Shown piece by piece: positions 16,058 to 24,980 of a stretch of DNA of 64,000 nt. The notes under the pieces were generated by a model. The model was given only the letters and a program-made list of their open reading frames with translations, was not told the origin of the DNA and ran no database searches. The stretch's first letter is position 1; each line of letters begins with the position of its first letter. The DNA comes from RGIG9115 sp045128915 (GTDB lineage: Bacteria > Bacillota > Clostridia > UBA1381): assembly GCA_045128915.1 (NCBI GenBank), contig JBGVIT010000013.1, positions 31,206 through 95,205 on the forward strand, written 5' to 3'. Both the position numbers and the translations under genes were made by a program.

Positions 16058-16278
16058 AACGGTCACCCAACAATCTGGATTTTTCTGCAGAAAACACTGC
16101 TTTATGTGCTTTTAAAAGCCATTTATCATGGTGCTTTTCATCCTCATCAAGTAATTTTACAAAGTGATCCATCATTCCGTCATCGCCGCCACAGTGTTTA
16201 GTATTCCTTTTGCTTTAATATATGGTGCATAACAATCTTTACCGCACCGCTTGCACCTACTATAATACACGTTTTCAT
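16058..16278 (-). pseudogene. internally deleted copy of the Gfo/Idh/MocA gene at 13548
   Basis: Bases 16075-16200 match the 3' end of the gene at 13548-14765 and bases 16200-16278 match its first 25 codons; the middle, about 1 kb, is gone. The junction is at about 16200, where ...GTGTTTAG meets TATTCCTTTTGC. The remaining N-terminal codons also lost one base (GGTGCAAGCGGTGCGG versus GGTGCAGGTGGTCGTGG). Non-functional. Confidence 0.85.
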
Positions 16279-16296
16279 ACTTTATCTCCAAAATAT

Positions 16297-17466
16297 TCAA
16301 TTTATCCTTATATCTTCTATGTTTATGTCTGAAATCTTTTGGTTATTTAATGCAATTTTCGCTGCCGCTCTTCCTGCAGCCTCACCTGTTAGCGCACAAG
16401 TCGGAATTACTCTTGCAACCTCCCAACCGTCGCCCTGTGGAGCAGAAATGATTCTTCCTGCTGCAATAAGATTAGGATAACCTTCATTATATAACGAACC
16501 AAACGGAATCTGATAATGCTTACCTATTCCATCAGGTCTGAAGTCACCACACTTACCAATTGTATCAGCATATATTTCATCATTGACGGCATTAAAATCA
16601 GCTTTTCCCACTATTCTTCTTATTGTTCTGAACTGGGGCATAGTAGGAAGAGTCATCACATCAAAGGTGTTTTTATCCCTTTCGGAAAATCTTGCAAGAA
16701 GATTCTTTTTTCCTGCAATCACATAATCTGTAATATCCTCACAGGATACTCCTGTGAGAAGTCGCATCCCTTCGGGATGCCCGTTTCCATACATATCACT
16801 TCCGGTATTTATCCATTTTCTGAATGCACATGTATTTTTATTTTCTACAAGCTGTTCTGCCATATCCAAATCATAATAATGAGCGATGTAAGTCATAAAA
16901 TTTTCACCCACAACAGTAGGAACGCCTGCACGATGCATTACCGATGCATCACCCGTTGCATCAATAACAACCTTTGCCCCGAAAAACTCTCTGCCATTTA
17001 CGCTCTCAACTATAACACCCTCGCACACATTATTATTCATCACAGGGTATGTTGCAAGAGAATCAAAGCGTATTTTCACACCGTTTTCTATCACAAATTC
17101 ATCAAGTGCGGCAGAAAAAAGTGTGGGAGAATAAAATGTTGAATATCTTTGATTACGTGGTTCGTTTCCGCTTTTTCCTCCCCAACATTCAGGCAGGTTA
17201 TCAAAACAGTATTGCACAGAAAGCTTAATAAGTTCCTCTGCAATCCCACATACCATTTGCTTTCCTTCACCGTCACAAAGAGGCTCGTACCAGGAAATCA
17301 ATCCGCCTGTTGCAAGACCTCCGAGATTTACCTGTTTTTCGATAAGGAGTACATTTGCTCCTCTTCTTGCTGCGGATACACTTGCAGCAATTCCCGCAAT
17401 TCCTCCACCAACAACTATAACATCAAAATTACCTTTAAATTCCGGCTTAATATCTTTATAATTCAT
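16297..17466 (-). CDS. FAD-dependent oxidoreductase (FAD_oxidored-type)
   Basis: 389 residues. The dinucleotide-binding motif FDVIVVGGGIAGIAAS at residues 15-30 is followed by VLLIEKQVNLGGLATGG, and the second FAD contact is KVVIDATGDASVMHRAG. This family (PF12831-like) is frequent in anaerobic sugar clusters; the reaction is mostly unassigned. It follows the GRE gene by only 11 bases, so it is co-expressed with GRE cluster 2. Cluster 1 has no such gene. A 3' fragment duplicate lies at 14784-15152. Confidence 0.9.
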   Translation of the reverse strand: MNYKDIKPEFKGNFDVIVVGGGIAGIAASVSAARRGANVLLIEKQVNLGGLATGGLISWYEPLCDGEGKQMVCGIAEELIKLSVQYCFDNLPECWGGKSGNEPRNQRYSTFYSPTLFSAALDEFVIENGVKIRFDSLATYPVMNNNVCEGVIVESVNGREFFGAKVVIDATGDASVMHRAGVPTVVGENFMTYIAHYYDLDMAEQLVENKNTCAFRKWINTGSDMYGNGHPEGMRLLTGVSCEDITDYVIAGKKNLLARFSERDKNTFDVMTLPTMPQFRTIRRIVGKADFNAVNDEIYADTIGKCGDFRPDGIGKHYQIPFGSLYNEGYPNLIAAGRIISAPQGDGWEVARVIPTCALTGEAAGRAAAKIALNNQKISDINIEDIRIN

Positions 17467-17477
17467 AACAAAATCCT

Positions 17478-19694
17478 TTATATTCCTTCTAAGAATCTAT
17501 CCACTACAAGTTGTCGAAATTTGGGTGACAAACTTGCAAAATATGCTGTAAATCCTGTTACACGAACAACCAAATCAGGGTGCAGGTCAGGGTTTTCGTT
17601 TGCTTCCAGCAGTTTTTCTTTATCAAGAACATTTATATTTATAAGAGTTCCGCCCTGATTAAAGTGTGTTAGTATAAGATTAAGAACAGTTTCAACACCC
17701 TTTTCATCTGTTGCCAAATGCGGATCAAATTCAAGCTGCAAAGGTGCAGTATTTCCCCAACCGCACTGAACTGATGCTATTCCGTTGGACTGAGCTGTAA
17801 CAGCTCCGTCTGTTCTGAAATGGGGATTCGGATTTGCGCCGTGCGAAATCGGCTCTCCTGCTCGTCTTCCGTTAGGAGTTGCTCCTACCTTTGAACCGTA
17901 TTCAATTGTTCTTGACCAACTAAACCAGCCGGGAATAAGCTGTCTGCCTTCAGGCATTTCCTGAGTCTTTACAGCTGAAACCCAAGCTTCTGTCAATCGA
18001 CTTGCCCATTCATCAGAAACAGTTCCGCCTTGACAATATCTGGGTGCAGTGTTTAACATAAGACGAGTTCTTTCATCCTCAAAGTTATTTTCAAGAGCCG
18101 CGTAAAGTTCATCCCAAGAAAGTAATTTCTCTTTCTCAACACGGGTTGAAATCGCCCCGAAAGAATCCGCAACAACAGCAAGTCCTGCTCCATCTATTCC
18201 TACGGTATAAAGCTCTGCACACTGAGAAATATCTTCACCACGTTCCAAAGTGTTTTTCATCATAAGATTCATAATAAGCTCAGGTGTTACTTCCCATGCA
18301 TGGTCAATATGTAAATTTATGCCATCTGCAGTTACTTTAACCGCGGTTTTAAGGTGTTCCTTAAATATTTCAAACAATTTTTCAGAGCTTTTTTCGGTTT
18401 CAGACTTCATATCTTTAAGAGCTTCGTCAAGAACTTTTGCAATATTGATTTTTACGGTGTCATTCATAGGAAATTCCTTGCCCGGAACACACATCCAGTT
18501 ACATCCAACTGCAATTCTTTCTCTTGCGGTTTTCTTATCAACACCATTTCGCATATATCCATCAAGAAGAGCCTTGTCGTTGCAAAATCTTGGCCAACCG
18601 TTCTTATTCTTAAGCAGGTAATATACTGCTTTTTTCAAAAACTCTCTGTCACAGTTTTCGTGCACCCTAACAGTAAGATTACATGCTATATTTATGCTGT
18701 CTGCCGCATCTAAAATCAGATATGAAAGATGGTTTGTCATATCGCAATCATTTTCATCAACACCTGAAATCTGGTAATAATGAGGGTCAATGAGAAGCAG
18801 ATTCGCAATAAGAAACTTTGCAGTTTCATCATCGAGAATACCATTTTTTATATCATTTTCGTAATACGGATAAAGCAGTACATCAAGCTGAAATCCTGCG
18901 CCGTCTCGTGTATATATTCTTGAAGCACAATTAAAGAATGCTGTCCATTGACATACTTCACGAAATGTTTTTGGAGGATTATACCTGATATTTTCACAGG
19001 TTTCTTTCATTGTTTCGAGATTCTTTTTAATCGCTTCATTTTCTTCATTTTCAATCAGAGAAGTAATTTTCTCAATATGTCTTTCTATAAAACTTATAAT
19101 AGCTTTTACGCATCTTTCTTCTGCATCATAAAAGTCAGATTTGTCAGGATTAATTTTTCTATACTTCTCTATTTTTTCTAAAAGCCCGCCAAATCCAAGT
19201 TCAAATCCAATCGAATAGTCGCATGCAAAATGCGCATCTCCATCAATACCGGTGGCAATATTATATTTTTCCTGAAGTGGCTTTAAATGGTCATACGGAA
19301 AACGTTGTTCGTCCCAACGTTTGCTCCATTGATTTGTTGCACCATTTTTAATAAATTCAAGATTTTTAAGGTTATTTTTTAACCAATCCGGCATATAGTG
19401 AAGGTCGCCACGGTAGTTAACAAGCATATCTCGCCATCTGCCGCATAGCATTTCATTTTTATCAATATAAGGCACATGAGCATCGATTACACGGCAGAAA
19501 TTTTCACACATGCCATCATAACCGTAAAAACTGCCGTTAGTACTGTTATACCACGGTTCAACACAATAACCCTCTGAAATTGGAACCGTACCAAAATCGT
19601 CCAAGTCTGTATAACCATTCTGTTTTCTTTTTTCAAGAGTATGGCAGATTTTTGTATTCCGCATTTCTTTTAGTCTATTTTCGTATGAATACAT
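17478..19694 (-). CDS. glycyl radical enzyme of unknown reaction (cluster 2)
   Basis: Paralogue of 7001-9226 with the same length and the same unusual active-site loop AVGCNWMCVPGKEFPMND. The radical glycine lies in RVTGFTAYF about 24 residues from the C terminus. The N-terminal WYNSTNGSFYGYDGM and MLCGRWRDMLVNYRGD stretches are also shared. Start: ATG 19694, ten bases after AAGGAG; an upstream TTG is too close to the ribosome site. It overlaps the activase gene end by 20 bases, so the two are translationally coupled. Since two diverged copies keep Cys-Asn-Trp-Met-Cys, the motif is under selection. Reaction unknown; a sugar-derived substrate is inferred from the neighbours. Confidence 0.93.
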   Translation of the reverse strand: MYSYENRLKEMRNTKICHTLEKRKQNGYTDLDDFGTVPISEGYCVEPWYNSTNGSFYGYDGMCENFCRVIDAHVPYIDKNEMLCGRWRDMLVNYRGDLHYMPDWLKNNLKNLEFIKNGATNQWSKRWDEQRFPYDHLKPLQEKYNIATGIDGDAHFACDYSIGFELGFGGLLEKIEKYRKINPDKSDFYDAEERCVKAIISFIERHIEKITSLIENEENEAIKKNLETMKETCENIRYNPPKTFREVCQWTAFFNCASRIYTRDGAGFQLDVLLYPYYENDIKNGILDDETAKFLIANLLLIDPHYYQISGVDENDCDMTNHLSYLILDAADSINIACNLTVRVHENCDREFLKKAVYYLLKNKNGWPRFCNDKALLDGYMRNGVDKKTARERIAVGCNWMCVPGKEFPMNDTVKINIAKVLDEALKDMKSETEKSSEKLFEIFKEHLKTAVKVTADGINLHIDHAWEVTPELIMNLMMKNTLERGEDISQCAELYTVGIDGAGLAVVADSFGAISTRVEKEKLLSWDELYAALENNFEDERTRLMLNTAPRYCQGGTVSDEWASRLTEAWVSAVKTQEMPEGRQLIPGWFSWSRTIEYGSKVGATPNGRRAGEPISHGANPNPHFRTDGAVTAQSNGIASVQCGWGNTAPLQLEFDPHLATDEKGVETVLNLILTHFNQGGTLININVLDKEKLLEANENPDLHPDLVVRVTGFTAYFASLSPKFRQLVVDRFLEGI

Positions 19695-20445
19695 ATTTTT
19701 CAAGCTCCTTCATATATTCTCCGGTGGGTACTGTAAATTTAGTTTCATCAATCCCAAGAGAGCGTCGTTTATCCTCACCCAGCGGATGATATGGTAAAAG
19801 TTCGTACTGTATAACATTTTTTAAAGGTTTCAAAAATTCAGATATTTCTTCTATTCCCTGATTTATTTCAGGAATAACCGGAGTTCTTACAATAACAGGA
19901 ATATTAAGTTGGTTAGATTTAAGAATATTTTCTTTTATTTTCTCATTACCAACACCCGTATAACATTCATGTTCTTCACTATTCCATATTTTTAAATCAC
20001 ACATTATCAAATCAAGTTTTTTCAAAATTCTTTCATTATAATAAATCATAGAAGTTTCTATTGCGCAGTTTATTCCACTACTTTTACACTTATCTATGAT
20101 TTCTTCAAGGAATTCGGGCTGTGCAAATGGTTCTCCTCCTGAAAAAGTAACTCCGCCATTATTCCCATAGTAATCCTTATCAAGTAGAATTTCTTCTAAA
20201 ACTTCATCCGATGTCATTTCCTTGCCACATATAACTCTTGCACCTGAAAAGCATCCATCCTTGCACATTCCGCAGCCTATACATTTTTCAGGATAGGCCA
20301 TAATTTCGGGTTTAAAGCTTATACATTCAGGATTATGACACCACCGGCAAGAAAGAGGACAGCCTTTAAAAAAGACTGTCGTTCTCAATCCCGGGCCATC
20401 ATGGGTTGCGGCTCTTTCTATGTCCGCAATACACCCTTTAAGCAT
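19675..20445 (-). CDS. glycyl-radical enzyme activating protein (radical SAM)
   Basis: 256 residues; partner of the GRE at 17478. Contains DGPGLRTTVFFKGCPLSCRW with the CX3CX2C cluster, then CIGCGMCKDGC for one auxiliary 4Fe-4S cluster and GGVTFSGGEP. The start ATG 20445 lies nine bases after GAGG and overlaps the stop of the upstream Gfo gene by 8 bases; a longer reading would run inside that gene. Compared with 4101-4877, the gene sits before rather than after its GRE, so gene order was rearranged between the two clusters. Confidence 0.94.
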   Translation of the reverse strand: MLKGCIADIERAATHDGPGLRTTVFFKGCPLSCRWCHNPECISFKPEIMAYPEKCIGCGMCKDGCFSGARVICGKEMTSDEVLEEILLDKDYYGNNGGVTFSGGEPFAQPEFLEEIIDKCKSSGINCAIETSMIYYNERILKKLDLIMCDLKIWNSEEHECYTGVGNEKIKENILKSNQLNIPVIVRTPVIPEINQGIEEISEFLKPLKNVIQYELLPYHPLGEDKRRSLGIDETKFTVPTGEYMKELEKYVFIRK

Positions 20446-21538
20446 TGATTTTTTCCTCTTTCCCGCTTCTGTTGCTCTTAATTGCAGCATCAAGAATTGC
20501 CATAACATCCATATTGGCATCAAGGGTAAGCATTTCAAAAATATCTGCTCCATCCTTAATATGTTTTGAATAATGACAAGGCATATTCTTCATACCTTCA
20601 TCAAGTTCCACATCCGGTATTTCAACTTCATTACCAAAAATATCGTATGCCTTCACATCAGGAGCATTTTCCGCGCCACCTGTGCAGGTAATCACACCAT
20701 CAGTACAAAGAACCATAGGTCCTGAAGGAATAACTGCTCTAGGAGTTGTCCATGTTCCTTCCAAAACAGCCAATTTACCGTCATATTTTACAATTGCTCC
20801 AAAGTTATCATCTGTATCTCCAAATGGAGTATTGAGGTTTGCACCCATAGATATTATGCTTTGAGCATCATCTCCCATAAGCCATCTTGAAAAATAACAA
20901 CCGTAACAACATATATCAAGATATACACCACCGCCATGGCTTTCCTGATGCCACCAGGTTTTTGAACGCTGTTCATCGGTCATTTCCTCTGCATTCGCAC
21001 TTACGCCTCTGTGTCTTGCACCTTTTCCTAAGGGACCTGTGTGTCCATTTATGTATCTCAATTTAATTGGCTCACCGACAATTTTACTGTCAAGGGCCGC
21101 TTTTAGCTTATACAAATATGGTCTCCAGGCAACCGGCCAGTTTACAACAGCCTCAATACCATATTTATCAACACTTTCCTTTATTTTTTTTGCTTCATCA
21201 AGACTGACTGCAATTGGTTTTTCAATACAAACATTTACATTCCGTTTTGCACATTCTTCAACAACTTCAGGCTTTTGAGCATTTTCGGTAAGAATAAACG
21301 CAATGTCAGGCCGTACTTCGTCAAGCATTTTTTTGAAGTCATCGTACACATCTTTACAGTAGTTGTCCTTTACATTCTGTAGATTCCACTGAGGTGTATA
21401 TCTGAGTGCAGGAATCGTTTCAACCGTTGATGGCACATCTGCAATCCCGACAAGTTCCACATCGGAGCACTCTGTAATATACAGTGCAATTTCGTTTACG
21501 TGCATATGTGATGCACCGATTATTACCGCTTTAATCAT
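20438..21538 (-). CDS. Gfo/Idh/MocA family oxidoreductase
   Basis: 366 residues, paralogue of 9252-10352: VIIGASHMHVNEIALYI, catalytic VCIEKPIAVSL, GPLGKGARHRGVSA, and GGGVYLDICCYGCYF. NAD(P)-dependent sugar oxidoreductase. Its stop overlaps the activase start and its start overlaps the previous gene stop by 8 bases, a tight operon. The shared His-Met-His after the glycine motif in both clusters hints at a common substrate type. Confidence 0.9.
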   Translation of the reverse strand: MIKAVIIGASHMHVNEIALYITECSDVELVGIADVPSTVETIPALRYTPQWNLQNVKDNYCKDVYDDFKKMLDEVRPDIAFILTENAQKPEVVEECAKRNVNVCIEKPIAVSLDEAKKIKESVDKYGIEAVVNWPVAWRPYLYKLKAALDSKIVGEPIKLRYINGHTGPLGKGARHRGVSANAEEMTDEQRSKTWWHQESHGGGVYLDICCYGCYFSRWLMGDDAQSIISMGANLNTPFGDTDDNFGAIVKYDGKLAVLEGTWTTPRAVIPSGPMVLCTDGVITCTGGAENAPDVKAYDIFGNEVEIPDVELDEGMKNMPCHYSKHIKDGADIFEMLTLDANMDVMAILDAAIKSNRSGKEEKINA

Positions 21539-22658
21539 TTATATATCTCCCTTTAACACTTACTTCTCTGCCAAGCTCTGCTGATTTATAGAAGCACTCA
21601 ATAGCTTTTGTTACTTCAAGGTTCTGATGTTTCTTAATCAAATATTCTTCTTTGCCTGCAAGTGTATTTAAGATATTTCTGTACATATATCTGTGCTGCT
21701 CAAACGGAATACCTGCATATGGACGATTGTCAAACCACTTAAGGTCACATTCAGACTGGTATCCTGCGATATTCTTATAAAGCTTTTCCTTGTTTACAGA
21801 AAGTCCGCCCTTATCACCGCAAATCACCATATCAAGATTTGTTGTAGGAAGATTGATTGCCCATGAGAACTTAAAGTTTACACTCATTCCGCCCTCTAAA
21901 CGCATAAATCCTGTTGCAAATTCTTCAACATTAAACTCCTTATAGTCATACTTTCTTGGAGAGAAAGCACCGGCATATGCCCCACTTTCCTTTATGTCAA
22001 GAAGTATATCTTCGTCCTGATTTGCAATTTTTGTGTATGTACTGCCGGATACTGTTTCAACTTTTTTGTCACCAACTACCCAAAGCAGTGAGTCAATAAG
22101 ATGAACACCAAGATCGCAGAAAGGACCGCCAAAATTGTGTTCTTTCATATGGAAAAATCCCCATGTAGGAATTCCTATTCGTCTGATAAATTCAATGTCA
22201 GAGAAATAAATATCGCCAAGCTCGCCACTTTCAACAAGCTTTTTTGACTGCTGCATATAGTTTCTCCATCTCATACACTGACAAGGGAACAGCATCTTAC
22301 CGCAATCTCTTGCTGTTTGCCACATTTCTTCAACATCAGCAACTGATAAACCCATCGGCTTTTCACAAGCCACATGAGCACCAGCCTGAAGTGCTTTTAT
22401 CGTCCATTCCTTGTGGTACATATTTGGTGTACAAACCGCAACAAAATCAGGCTTAAGCTCGTCAAGCATTTTTTGTGGGTCTTTATAATAGCTTGGAACA
22501 TCATGTCTTTTTGCTGTTTCTGCTGCAATTTCTTCACGAATGTCCGCAACACCTACTACTTCAATAAGTCCTTCTTTTCTCAAATCATTAAGTGCAGGAA
22601 AATGTGCACTGTTTGCAATCATACCTGTACCAATTATTGCTACTCTTAATTTGCTCAT
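21531..22658 (-). CDS. Gfo/Idh/MocA family oxidoreductase
   Basis: 375 residues with VAIIGTGMIANSAHFPAL, HVACEKPMGLSV and FGGPFCDLGVHLIDSLLWVV. It is closest in the window to 10372-11460 of cluster 1, judged by the MIA-x-x-AH motif and the DxGxHxIDS segment. The upstream ribosome site AGGAGG is strong. It probably works in series with 20438-21538. Confidence 0.9.
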   Translation of the reverse strand: MSKLRVAIIGTGMIANSAHFPALNDLRKEGLIEVVGVADIREEIAAETAKRHDVPSYYKDPQKMLDELKPDFVAVCTPNMYHKEWTIKALQAGAHVACEKPMGLSVADVEEMWQTARDCGKMLFPCQCMRWRNYMQQSKKLVESGELGDIYFSDIEFIRRIGIPTWGFFHMKEHNFGGPFCDLGVHLIDSLLWVVGDKKVETVSGSTYTKIANQDEDILLDIKESGAYAGAFSPRKYDYKEFNVEEFATGFMRLEGGMSVNFKFSWAINLPTTNLDMVICGDKGGLSVNKEKLYKNIAGYQSECDLKWFDNRPYAGIPFEQHRYMYRNILNTLAGKEEYLIKKHQNLEVTKAIECFYKSAELGREVSVKGRYIND

Positions 22659-22681
22659 TTCATATTCCTCCTGCTATACAA

Positions 22682-23746
22682 TTAAAACAATGTTTCAGTT
22701 TCTTCTTCAACTCCGCTTTCGCAAGAACGTTTGCCCGCATCAAGCGCCGCTTGTACTTTCATATTAAAGTCGGCAGTCAGCATCTCGTGGAGCGGCTCGC
22801 CTTTTGTTATAAAGTTTATCACATTATCTCCAAGCTTTGTTTGTGCGGATTCAAGCTCATATACTTCTTCCGCATCTGGTGTGGGAAAATATGGCTTAAA
22901 TGTCTTATACACTTTCACGTCATTACTGAAGCGATCTGCAACTATTACACCCTTGCTTCCATACACTATGGGTCCGGTAGGAATTTGAGCGTTACTCATT
23001 GTTGACCAAGAGCCTTCAATAAGACCTACACAATCACCAAAATCTATTGTAAACACCGAATAATCCTCTGTATCAGAAAATGGTATAAAATAATTCTTTT
23101 TAAGTCCGTAAACCTTCTTTGCACACTTGTTTGCAATCCATGTAGTAAGTGCACAGCCATATCCGGCATAATCGAAAATGGAACCACCGCCCATATCCTT
23201 TTTATACCACCAAAGCTTTGAAAGCTCTTCATCTGTAAACTTACCAAGAGGATATGCACCCCTTGTAGACGGGCTCCTGTAGTGAACTTTATGTACTTCA
23301 CCCACAACTCCGGCATCAGCGAGCTCTTTAACCTTATTAAAACCTGAAAACCATGCAACAGGCCAATTTATGATAAGTTCACCCTTGCTCTTTTTATACG
23401 CATCATACATTCTTCTGGCATCATTCATATCAAATGCAAATGGCTTTTCGACAATTACGTGTTTGCCCATAGATAACACTTCACAGACTATATCTGCATG
23501 GTCTTTGACAGATGTACAAACAATTACAATATCAATATCCTGATTTAAAAGCTCTTTATAATCGTCCCATATTTTTATGTTCACTCCCTCAGGGATATTG
23601 TTTTCTATGTAAAAATCATATTCATCCTTTGGCATATCTCTGAAAGGAGCTAAACCTATTATGTCAGCTCTTTCACAAAAATTTCTATACATTGCGTTAA
23701 TGTGACAGTGCTCTATACCAACAATGGCAACTCTTAGTTTGTTCAT
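22682..23746 (-). CDS. Gfo/Idh/MocA family oxidoreductase
   Basis: 354 residues: VAIVGIEHCHINAMYRNF, HVIVEKPFAFDMNDA, GGGSIFDYAGYGCALTTWI. Another His-rich turn (EHCHIN) follows the glycine motif, placing it with the HMHVNE type of 9252 and 20438 but more diverged. Second gene of the cluster-2 operon, 23 bases upstream of the next Gfo gene. No partner in cluster 1. Confidence 0.89.
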   Translation of the reverse strand: MNKLRVAIVGIEHCHINAMYRNFCERADIIGLAPFRDMPKDEYDFYIENNIPEGVNIKIWDDYKELLNQDIDIVIVCTSVKDHADIVCEVLSMGKHVIVEKPFAFDMNDARRMYDAYKKSKGELIINWPVAWFSGFNKVKELADAGVVGEVHKVHYRSPSTRGAYPLGKFTDEELSKLWWYKKDMGGGSIFDYAGYGCALTTWIANKCAKKVYGLKKNYFIPFSDTEDYSVFTIDFGDCVGLIEGSWSTMSNAQIPTGPIVYGSKGVIVADRFSNDVKVYKTFKPYFPTPDAEEVYELESAQTKLGDNVINFITKGEPLHEMLTADFNMKVQAALDAGKRSCESGVEEETETLF

Positions 23747-23761
23747 GTTATCAATCCTTTC

Positions 23762-24853
23762 TTAAAAGGTGGTTTCAAGTTCTACTACCTTACCGCTTTC
23801 AATCGCCTCAGGAATTTTACACATAATTTCAAGTACATGTCTTGCGTGTTCAGGCGAAAGAACCGGTGTTGAGTCGTTTTCAATTGCACAAATAAGATCA
23901 CGCAAGCAACAGCATTGGCTGATAAGTTGTTTTGGTGGAACTTCACTTCTCATAGGTTCTATCCAACCTCTAATTCCTAATTCAGGACTATCTATAAACA
24001 CATCAGGAACAGGATTTTTCATATATGGTCGCACAAAAGATATAGTTCCCTTTTCTCCGAATACTTCAAGCTGAGGTGAACGTTTTGCCTTTTGGCAAAA
24101 ACCTGTATCTACAACAGCCATTCTTCCTTCTCCAAATTTCAGTACGATGATATACTGGTCCGGTAGTAAATCAGCTTTAATTTTCTTGCCATTGTATGCA
24201 CCAGAGCGTACAGTTCTCTCAGGCATAGCATTTATTGCCATGCAGGAAAATGCTTTTGCCGGTCCAAACATAGATGTAACAATTTGAAGACCGTGAACCC
24301 CCATATCAACAAGCGCTCCTGCTCCCGGCTCGAAAAACCAAGTTGGATCCGCATCACGGAATTGGAAATATTCAGGGCCGCCGTGAGAAAGGTTACATTT
24401 TGCATAAAATGGTTTCCCAATTGCATTGTTTTTAATCAAATCTTTTGCAACATTCAAATCATAACGCATAGGATGAATGGGAACACAGGCAAACTTTACA
24501 TTATTTTTTTTAGCAAGTTCAATCTGTTCTGTAAGCATTTCTACATTTGGTGCTGCCGGCTTTTGAGAAATAAGATGCTTTCCTGCTTTCAGAATAGCCA
24601 TATTAATTTCGTGATGAGCCTGAATTGACGCAGCATCAATAGCGATATCAAAATCACATTTTTCAATAAGTTCCTCAACACTTGAATACCAGTTTGGTAT
24701 ACCAAAGTCTTTACATGCTTTCTGTGCTCTTTCCGGAATAATATCCACAGCCGCAACACAAACAGCATTTGCCTCTTTAGAGATATTAGGTAAATACTCA
24801 TTGTTTGCAAACATACCGCATCCGATAACTGCCACTTTCCATTGTTCTTTCAT
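23762..24853 (-). CDS. Gfo/Idh/MocA family oxidoreductase, first gene of GRE cluster 2
   Basis: 363 residues: VAVIGCGMFANNEYLPNI, then HLISQKPAAPNVE in which the EKP glutamate is Gln, and GALVDMGVHGLQIV. The catalytic lysine is kept. AGGAGG lies 6 bases before the ATG. It is read from a TTGATT-17-TATAAT promoter divergent to the AraC gene at 24981. Likely NAD(P)-dependent sugar oxidation; substrate unknown. Confidence 0.9.
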   Translation of the reverse strand: MKEQWKVAVIGCGMFANNEYLPNISKEANAVCVAAVDIIPERAQKACKDFGIPNWYSSVEELIEKCDFDIAIDAASIQAHHEINMAILKAGKHLISQKPAAPNVEMLTEQIELAKKNNVKFACVPIHPMRYDLNVAKDLIKNNAIGKPFYAKCNLSHGGPEYFQFRDADPTWFFEPGAGALVDMGVHGLQIVTSMFGPAKAFSCMAINAMPERTVRSGAYNGKKIKADLLPDQYIIVLKFGEGRMAVVDTGFCQKAKRSPQLEVFGEKGTISFVRPYMKNPVPDVFIDSPELGIRGWIEPMRSEVPPKQLISQCCCLRDLICAIENDSTPVLSPEHARHVLEIMCKIPEAIESGKVVELETTF

Positions 24854-24889
24854 AAAAATTCCTCCTAAAAAAGTTTTTTTCTATTTACA

Positions 24890-24918
24890 ATTATATGATT
24901 ATCTGTTATAATAATCAA
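24890..24918 (-). promoter_or_regulatory. sigma-A type promoter for GRE cluster 2
   Basis: Minus strand: TTGATT (24918-24913), 17 bases, TATAAT (24895-24890), 37 bases before the first gene. The -10 box is perfect. Upstream sequence is shared with the divergent AraC gene and is the likely binding region of that regulator. Confidence 0.7.
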
Positions 24919-24980
24919 CATATAAAACATTCAACTTTGTGGATTATTTCGTCATTTTTATGTTTTGGAGGATGATATAA

